A DNA stretch of 64,000 bases from Arthrobotrys musiformis (lineage: Eukaryota > Ascomycota > Orbiliomycetes > Orbiliales > Orbiliaceae): NCBI GenBank assembly GCA_036971715.1, contig JAVHJL010000008.1:2976001-3040000 (forward strand). Direction: 5' to 3'. A program made the position numbers and the translations under genes. How positions within the stretch are numbered: the first letter of the stretch is position 1; each line of letters begins with the position of its first letter. Below the pieces are notes generated by a model. It ran no database searches and had not been told where the DNA came from. It saw nothing but the letters and a program-made list of their open reading frames with translations. Positions 56,961 through 64,000 of this stretch are shown here, piece after piece.

Positions 56961-58665
56961 GCGTCAAATTACAATTCGCGATGGTATAAAAGTTGTATAT
57001 ACGACCAGTCACGGGCGTCGAACTATCTGCTGACGGAATGTCGATCGCCATCATTCGACTCGTCGAACTGCCGCGCGGGATCACTCCGACTTTAAGTGGT
57101 TTGGAGTGCCGGAACACTGAATCCGATCGGCTCGATTGCTGTGTAACCAAGGGGTTTCGGCCTGCATAAACAGTCTAACAGGTGGCATTATTTTCCAGTC
57201 AATGCATAGCTGATTGGTCGGAATACCTCCCACTCGCCCACATCCCGTGTGTCCGTAATATCGCCAGGTCGAACAGTATCAAGACCATGTCCTTCACCTC
57301 TCGGATAGCGCTCCGACTTTCGTTCGTCTTGCTGCACACCTCTTCGCCGTTTCCATCTTTCTTTTCATCGAGCTTTAACCCGAAGCATCAGAAGAGATTG
57401 GGACCGTTTCAACGATTACGTTATCCGCGTTTTAGGACCTTGGTTACGGAAATGTCTCGGGTTTCGAACTTGGGCGCCATCTCTCGATCCAGCGCCAACA
57501 GCGATCAAGTTCCCTGTACAAGATTTCAACGGAACCAGGAATTCCTTCAAACTCCGATTACTTCTGGTTCTGTTCGTCCCCGGGATACCTTCCGCGACAG
57601 GCGTTGATCGTTCTCCGATGCACTGTCTCGGTCGCCGAGCAGGCGAGAAGCGAGAAAGGAAAGCGATTCGGCCCTGCGTTCTCCTACGCCATTGGACCGG
57701 CCGCTTGATACGGTTGACTATTTGATTTTCCGAGGTGGTACGCAGAGGGGGTGACGGGGCACAGAACGGAGGCAATGTAAATTTAGGCAGTCTTATTCTC
57801 CGTGGTACTAATTTTTGAGCAACCGGTAATGCCCGGGAGATCTGATTCGCATCGGTACCCTTCCCTTTTCGAAATTTTATTGCAGATACCCTGGAGCATC
57901 TGCTTCATTAGCAAGATTTTCATGGGTATTATGAGACCCAAGCTTAAATTTACACCGAGGATTCCAAGGCGAGAAAAAATTTTGCCTTTCGAGGTGTTCC
58001 GCTGTTTTGAAGTTCGAGTAGATCTAGAGATTTGTTTGACTTGTTTGCGCCGTTAAGTGTTTCCCTTTTAGGATTGTATATGAGTTTGTTGCTGGGATAT
58101 CCATTTTAAATTACTACGGGTGGTATCATATCTTTGCTTTGAAATTCGTAGAACTACGTAGTTTGGTACGGTAGCTACCCATGGTATGTTGGGAGTCATT
58201 TTATTCGGTCTTCTGCTACTACGGTTGGTCTGTTCTTAATTAATTGTCAACTATCAGGGCGTATGAGTTTCACATTATGGAATATTCGTGAAAAAACATC
58301 AATAAAAAATCAATGCCATTCATATTTTCATATAAAACTACATGATCATATCGTACGGCCGAGTTTTCTCGCATGATAGGGTAGTTGGTTAAAAGGGATC
58401 GAGCTGTGCTCTAGATTCCGATAATAGAAATTACATTAAGGAGAGTATTGAAAAGGAGAATGCGTAAAAATTAATGAGCGTGTCCTTTGAAATTCTGTTT
58501 CCCTATTACTTTTGAATTTTGGCTTTTTTTTTTTTTTTTTTTGTTCACCCGCTTTGTGCGATCTATCACCCGGGGCCAGTTAGTAACTATATGGCTTTGG
58601 CCTGTACTATTCTGGGGGTGCGCCTGTGGCTACTGGGCCCGCATTTCGTTCGCATTGCCATCGAC
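56961..58665. other. Intergenic without a supported gene
   Basis: A 141-codon plus-strand frame at 57182-57607 is Ser/Arg/Phe-rich and motif-free, with possible mitochondrial-presequence character near its second ATG; judged unsupported. A T run lies at 58525-58541. Confidence 0.4.
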
Positions 58666-59493
58666 TTAATATGATCCGTAGCCCCTTGATGGTGGCCACT
58701 CGTAGGACGATTTATGGTGCTTGTGAGGTGACTTGGAGCGGTGGCGGGACCCTGAACGAGAACGGGAACGAGACTTAGAGCGGTGGCCTCGTGACTTAGA
58801 GCGGTGAGGTGAATGTGGCTTGGGATTGTATCCCTTGATTTTGTATGACTTGTACCCGGGTGGGGAGTATGGAGCTGGTGCCTTATGGCCGTGGCGAGAG
58901 CGAGAACGAGACTTGGACCCATGACGGGAGCGAGAGCGAGACTTAGAACGACCGCGTGAACGAGAACGGGATTTGGAGCCATGGCGAGAGCGAGAATGAG
59001 ATTTGAGGCCATGGTGTTTGTGAGTTCCATATCCTCCATCGCGCACAGCTAGCTTGGACTTATAGCCCTTGAACCCGGAGGGCTTGTATGGAGCTGGTGA
59101 CTTGGAGCCGTGGCGCGACTTAGAACGGGACTTGGAACGGGACTTGGAACGAGACTTAGAACGGTGGCCTCGTGACTTGGAGCGATGAGGTGAATGTGAC
59201 TTGGGATTGTAGCCCTTGACCTGATGTCCCTTGGGCGATCCATAACGGCCTGGGGAGCGATGGCCTGGGGATCGTCCGCGGGAGTGGGATCGGAAGCGTT
59301 CCCGGCCGCGCGGCCCGCCACCGTGCTGTTTTGGTTGCCAGTAGGATGGTGTAGGAGAGGGTGAGGGCGCATTGTACCCAACAATTGCATTGGGCTGCGC
59401 AACCGGCGCCGGCTCAGGGGCAGCAAAGGGGCTAGCAGCCACGCCAGAAATGGCGCCCAAAGAGGCGGTAACGACGACGACTTTGCGAAGCAT
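58666..59493 (-). CDS. Secreted Arg/Ser/Lys-repeat protein
   Basis: Single exon, 275 residues. The ATG at 59493 starts a signal peptide (MLRKVVVVTASLGAISGVAAS); the frame continues upstream to 59571 but that start would bury the signal. An Ala/Pro segment is followed by about 200 residues of SKSRSRSRHGSKS-type low complexity. It includes two longer duplicated modules: KGYNPK(S/P)HSPHRSKSRGHRSKS, and (K)(S/A)PAPY.P.G(F/Y)K.YK. The chain ends in a short aromatic-rich tail WPPSRGYGSY. Very basic. RS repeats are normally a nuclear splicing-factor feature; behind a signal peptide this is more likely a wall-bound or extracellular polycation. TATAAA lies about 180 bases upstream on the minus strand. 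Family not recognised. Confidence 0.75.
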   Translation of the reverse strand: MLRKVVVVTASLGAISGVAASPFAAPEPAPVAQPNAIVGYNAPSPSPTPSYWQPKQHGGGPRGRERFRSHSRGRSPGHRSPGRYGSPKGHQVKGYNPKSHSPHRSKSRGHRSKSRSKSRSKSRSKSRHGSKSPAPYKPSGFKGYKSKLAVRDGGYGTHKHHGLKSHSRSRHGSKSRSRSRGRSKSRSRSRHGSKSRSRSRHGHKAPAPYSPPGYKSYKIKGYNPKPHSPHRSKSRGHRSKSRSRSRSGSRHRSKSPHKHHKSSYEWPPSRGYGSY

Positions 59494-59673
59494 ATTGAAT
59501 AGTTGGATTCTAGTTGGTGGGATCGATTCGATAACAGCTATTGAATAATGAGAGTAAATTTGCGAATGCAAGACTGCTTGGATACAATGCTGTAGAGCTA
59601 TTCAACCTAGAATTGGCAATGAATGCTGTGAGTGATGGAGAAGAGAGGGATCAGGACTGGATATCGACATCGA

Positions 59674-59679
59674 TTTATA
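59674..59679 (-). promoter_or_regulatory. TATA box of the secreted RS-repeat gene
   Basis: TATAAA on the minus strand, in GGTATAAATCG, 181 bases before the ATG at 59493. Confidence 0.45.
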
Positions 59680-61549
59680 CCTTGAGTTCTCCGAGTCCCT
59701 CTTGGCATTATTTATAGAATGCTTTAGGATATCAATTGACAATGCTCTTAGTTTCTACGCGTCAAAATCCATTTTCAGAGTTTTCGGCCTGATAATCTTG
59801 CAGGAATCTCCATTGACTTTGCTTTCCCGTTTTGCGAAGATGTATTTACAGGTCTAACTCTACGGAAGAAAATGTTGAGGCGAGATCAAGCTGCAATGAG
59901 ACCGGAATATTTCGTGCATGTAGATTGCATTGACCCGTGAGAAGCGATAGCTATCATTAGCAATCGCAATGTGTTGTGTTATATTTGGCTAGGTTCACCT
60001 AGCAAAATAGGTTGATAGCTTAGTCCTTGACCCTTCTCCAATATGTCACATCGTTTATCATGAAACAGATATAAATGCAACCTTAAACGAGATTTTTGAT
60101 TTGACCAATCAATCAAGATTGAACGTCAACGGTTCCTTCCGAGCCGCTAGCCCGATCAAAACTATTCCCCCATTTGGAATGTTGGGGAAGACTCGAAACC
60201 AACCGAAAATACCAACTGTCCGTGCACTGTGCACTGCAATCTTGTCACATCGTCGGGCCGTAATAGTTATCAGGATGCATGTATGGCGTCTGTGTTCCAT
60301 AGTTCGAGAATGCCTTTTCGAACTATTATAAAAAGCGGCTCGCTTGTCTGAGTTTGGATTCGGAACATGGATATCAGACTTTGCAATTGATAAAGATTGA
60401 AGGATCTATTCTTAATTTCACATCGCGTGCAGCCCTATCATGGCCTGGTGTAAGGTTTGCTTGAGATATGGAATTTATCACTCTCGAGCTTCAGCATGGT
60501 TGTTTCATATATCTAGAAACTCGCGTATTTGATACATGTACTGGGCTCTAGAGCCATAGGAGGGTTAGCTGCCAGCAGAATAACAAGCGGTCGCTCTTAA
60601 CTTGCTAACTAAAGAGGTAACTCATCACACTACGTTGAAACAATTTCCTTCTCCGCTTGTCAACCGAATTTACCGGCACTCTTGTCCTACAGAGAAGCGA
60701 GGTTTTAGGCCGGCCGTACGAGAGCAAATTATTGCAAATATATCAGGCTAAAGTTTTCCAGAACGTTTCCCCAGCGGATCCAGCTTTTTAAAATAGATGT
60801 TTCAGGTAAAATTAGCTCAGATACCTTAGTAATATCCAGGGCAGGAAAGACAAGCGACATTAGTCAAACGCCCAGCTGCCTTGGCGACCGGAACCCGCAT
60901 ACTAGAACTCGGAATTAATGCAAGCGCTCTTTTACGTCTCGGCTATCCCCACATCTCGTGATAGTGAGGGCGCCTATCTTTGGTGAAACGGTTCGTAAGC
61001 ATCTAAAGCAGTGTCCCTAGATTGAATTTCTAAGCTAAGGATAAGAGATTATGAATCGATTCTCGCCTTTCAAGCGCAGCGGGAATGGTTTCTCTCGTGG
61101 TAATTCCCACTGGAAAACTATCCTGGCATAGAATACAAGATCCCAACGACTATGATACATATGTCGCGAGTATAGGAGGCGGTGAGATCCCTCCAAAGAG
61201 GAAATTATTACCGGATGTTACACCGCGCTAACGGTTTGGAACTCGCGTGTCCGTCTCTTCGTTGGAAAAGCCAACTCGAAGGTAGTCCCAAATGAGAGTG
61301 CAACTAATGGGTCGTTCTCTGATTTCACGAAGCCGAACTCGACCAAGATAACCCGAAGTCTAGCTCCCAGGCAATGCTGAGAGATTAAGCTCGCGCATAC
61401 AGAGCATCGGTTTGGACGGTGGTCACAGAAGCAACTTTCTACTGATTCTTTTCTAACTACTCCAACCAACACAATTAATTCATTGACCGATATTGATACG
61501 TTTCAATTTATGCCGCGAATAATAACATCTCAGAACGGCGAGTCATATG
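59680..61549. other. Intergenic without a supported gene
   Basis: Small frames at 60101-60331 (+) and 61218-61472 (-) show no recognised domain. Confidence 0.4.
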
Positions 61550-62131
61550 TCAGCATCGACATCTGGAAGTTTGCCCACGATCCAACGAGTCTATTTTCCA
61601 CTCCCACAACTCAAAAATCCCATTGGCAGCTTTGACTTTCACAGACCAATCCTTAAAAAGAACGACATTATTTACATGGACAAACCAACGAGCTGGCTTG
61701 GTTCGTTGAGCTTGGTCAGCGTGGTCCCACACCTTTGAAATGCTATTGGATTGCTGGTTGAGGAGTTCTGACTGCCGGACGGAAAAGTATAACTGGATAA
61801 TTTTCCCTTCAAATGGTCGCTTTAGTAGACCTTTGAGACCATTTTTCATAAGTGGGGCTAGTTTTTCCGAGATATCCTCAACGAGACTGTTGCTGGTCCC
61901 CAGAGCTGTATACACTCCCTTGATCTCGGCACTCTCGGCCCGGTCGTCCTCTGGGAGAGCCGCGTGGACTTGGTTCAGCAGGTCTTGGAAATCCCCGAGC
62001 TCGGAGATTATCTCAGAGATGTCCTTGTCGGGTTCCTTGGCCTGCAAGCTGAAGCCATAGAAGTAGGATAAAACAGCGTTAGAAAGCTGGACGACGGCGA
62101 TGATACTATCTCTAGCACTGAGAGAATCCAT
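61550..62131 (-). CDS. Short NLR/STAND-type N-terminal domain protein, probably a fragment
   Basis: A 193-codon frame opens MDSLSARDSIIAVVQLSNAVLSYFYGF. This matches the common start of fungal STAND (NLR-like) proteins, MDPLSVTASIIAVLQL...., before a NACHT domain. It continues with ELGDFQDLLNQVHAAL, ALGTSNSLVEDISEKLAPLM and a LLKRPFEGK segment, as in that N-terminal domain (Fungal_N type). After about residue 130 (SNSISK) the pattern is lost and the tail ends in RCRC, so either an intron starts there (GTGTGG would be a poor donor) or the gene is truncated. No NACHT motif follows on this strand. Possibly the remains of an NLR whose other parts were lost. Confidence 0.6.
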   Translation of the reverse strand: MDSLSARDSIIAVVQLSNAVLSYFYGFSLQAKEPDKDISEIISELGDFQDLLNQVHAALPEDDRAESAEIKGVYTALGTSNSLVEDISEKLAPLMKNGLKGLLKRPFEGKIIQLYFSVRQSELLNQQSNSISKVWDHADQAQRTKPARWFVHVNNVVLFKDWSVKVKAANGIFELWEWKIDSLDRGQTSRCRC

Positions 62132-64000
62132 ATTGTAGCATAAAACAGGATGAGAAAGGCGCCCAAATTTGCTATGTAGCGGTCAAGCTTTGTACCAAGC
62201 CTTGGGGGCTGCGGAGAACTACACTATATATCGACAAGCTCGCCCGCGCCCGTATTGCAGAAGCTTGCTCCCTAGCTTAGCTTAACCCCTGCATGGTAGA
62301 TATGCATGGTTTGATCTTGGCCCCACTATGCCCACTGCGCTTTTGGTCGCGCCTGCGTAACATATTACTCGTGTTATCAATGAACTATCAGCCTCGAGGG
62401 CGGGATTGTAGGCATTCCGGTCAAGTTGGTTGAATGCGATCCGATAATGATGGTAGTTCTATCGAGCATTGATTGGTCCCGGATTCTGAATCCCTTCGGT
62501 AAATGGCTAGCTGTGCTTTAACGGTACAAACCTCACTTCACAAAAGTGCTACATAGTACTTTGTTGTAAAGCGGAATGAATATGTGATGAGGGAAGGTAT
62601 AGGGAGGTATAGGATGCCCGATGAAAAAGGGCAGTGCAAGATCAAATCACAAAAGGTTCGGAAATAGAATCGTGCTGTGCCGAATCATAAAGGTACTTCG
62701 AGGTAAAGCTGCGTCAGTGAAACCTTAACAGATGTCAGTGAAGTCGCCGATTATATGCCGGTATGGCGATGCTTTTCTCGCGGCTCGCTAAGCCTTATTG
62801 TTCTTTTACCGAGTCGCTCGCTGAAACCCTCATACCTTATACTCACAATGTTCGACTAGATATCGCGGACTCCTAGCTCTCTATATATCTTAATAACTTC
62901 TCCTGAACGCAAGAGTTGGAGTAAAAGCGCATGAATCGATCAAAATCTTGATGGGAGCTTGACAGGGTTGGCATTTTAAGAGCGCCATTATGGTCCTGGC
63001 GGGATATATCGATATGCTGAATTGGAAGTATATCACAAGGCTGGCTCTGCTGGCCAATTTTGACGCATGTAGTTGTCTACCCCACGGACATGACCGAAAA
63101 AGTTACACAACGGGGTGGAGAGGACGCGGGAAAAAAAAAGAAAAAAGGATTGTTGAGGCAAATAGGGTCAAACAGGGTTAGTAATTATAAACTAGACGAA
63201 TTTAAAGTCCCTCAAGCAGATTCACTAGCTGAATAATCGCCATACCACTGTCGGACCCAGGTTGCGTAGTCGTTCTCGAAACATAGTCGGAGTTTAGCAA
63301 TCGCATTGATAAGTCTGAAAACGCCGGGTCGGCTCGATGTGCCCCGATTGATATAGGGCTGATGACATCCTGTGTAAGTTCCTTAGCACCGCTACAGTCA
63401 TGTTGATTCTTGAGTAGTCGGCCCGGTGATACTTACTGTGGTGCGATCGTCCCTTCGATATGTCCAGTGCAGCGACTAGTCATGCCCGTACACAGTAAAG
63501 GGCATGAATTCAAACTTCACCTGCGAAGGTGCTGTACGATGTGTCGATGGGAAAGGTCGAATTTCCAGCATATTATTCAACGCGGCTATCGAGGCTTCAG
63601 CCGTCTGTAGTTGTGCCTCGAAATAGCCTCCGGTGGGGCATTTGACCTCAACGAAGCAACAAAGAATTGCCTCAGTTACCGTGGGATCTTCGAAGGGCGA
63701 TATATGAACTCCTCGCTTTGCGCCAGGCGTCGTAAAAAACCGCCCAATCCGGTTTTATCGAATTAAAAGCCGTGTGACTCACAAGGAACCCTAGCGAAAC
63801 CGATCTCTTGTTTCTTTTCCCTAGTATAACCGGCGGAGCTAACCGTAAGACTGGTAGGAATATCTTAGTATAGCATGGACTGAATCTCCAGGCTAACAAT
63901 ATTCTCTTTCGTAGAAGGTACAGAGTTCAACTCCAATCCGACCTCCGCAACTCCCAACAATTTGTTGTTGAGCCTTGGCTATTTAGCGGAGCATGATGCT
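62132..64000. other. Intergenic to window end, no supported gene
   Basis: Small frames at 62990-63181 and 63410-63610 (+) and 63672-63899 (-) have no motifs. The part next to 62131 holds the promoter of the NLR-like fragment, with TATATAG-type sequence near 62226-62236 on the minus strand. Confidence 0.4.

Noticed and set aside
57182..57607. 141-codon frame with a possible targeting presequence
   Set aside because: Composition is low-complexity Ser/Phe/Arg, no domain, and overlapping frames on the other strand are equally open.

Overview
This is a eukaryotic window from a filamentous ascomycete (Pezizomycotina). The genes are split by short introns of roughly 55-105 bases with GTAWGT-like donors and CTAAY-type branch sites. 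They encode fungal families: a Zn2Cys6 regulator, a DAL5-type transporter, a Kelch surface protein and a STAND/NLR N-terminal domain. A large block is almost pure A/T with stop-riddled retrotransposon reading frames, the usual look of repeat-induced point mutation (RIP). No rRNA, tRNA, CRISPR or bacterial operon signal was seen. All exon-intron structures were deduced by eye from splice signals, reading phase and family conservation; no transcript data were available. The species cannot be named from this sequence.

Layout. 0.4-1.9 kb (-): a GPI-anchored secreted protein with three six-cysteine repeats. 5.0-8.7 kb (+): a seven-exon Argonaute with an N-terminal CCHC zinc knuckle and RG-rich linker. 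9.4-11.6 kb (+): a Kelch/transmembrane surface protein. 13.4-14.7 kb (+): a secreted histidine phosphatase. 15.2-16.3 kb (-): an unrecognised protein. 17.5-19.9 kb (-): a Zn2Cys6 transcription factor. 19.9-23.3 kb: gene-poor. 23.9-25.2 and 27.1-28.1 kb (+): two related zinc-finger/coiled-coil proteins. 28.6-30.5 kb (-) and 31.3-32.2 kb (+): a divergent pair of MFS transporter and DapA-family aldolase/lyase, possibly a small catabolic unit. 33.8-36.5 kb (+): an 851-residue secreted protein. 37.0-38.6 kb (+) and 38.8-40.1 kb (-): a convergent pair of BBE-type FAD oxidase and homoserine-acetyltransferase-like alpha/beta hydrolase.

From about 41.7 to 54 kb the DNA is mostly RIP-like A/T. It contains a ruined minus-strand Ty3/Gypsy pol region, two solo LTRs in opposite orientation with perfect 5-bp target duplications, and two copies of an unfamiliar terminal-inverted-repeat element in opposite orientation. 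A small secreted-protein gene (44.7-45.2 kb) sits in a less A/T-rich island. Beyond it are a frameshifted ankyrin pseudogene resembling the 3' part of a NACHT-ankyrin NLR (55.5-56.9 kb), a secreted Arg/Ser-repeat protein (58.7-59.5 kb, -) and a short NLR-like N-terminal domain (61.6-62.1 kb, -).

The most noteworthy items are the Argonaute architecture, including a changed residue in the guide 5'-phosphate pocket, the TIR element pair and solo LTRs that look younger than the decay around them, the triple six-cysteine repeat protein, and the secreted RS-repeat protein.
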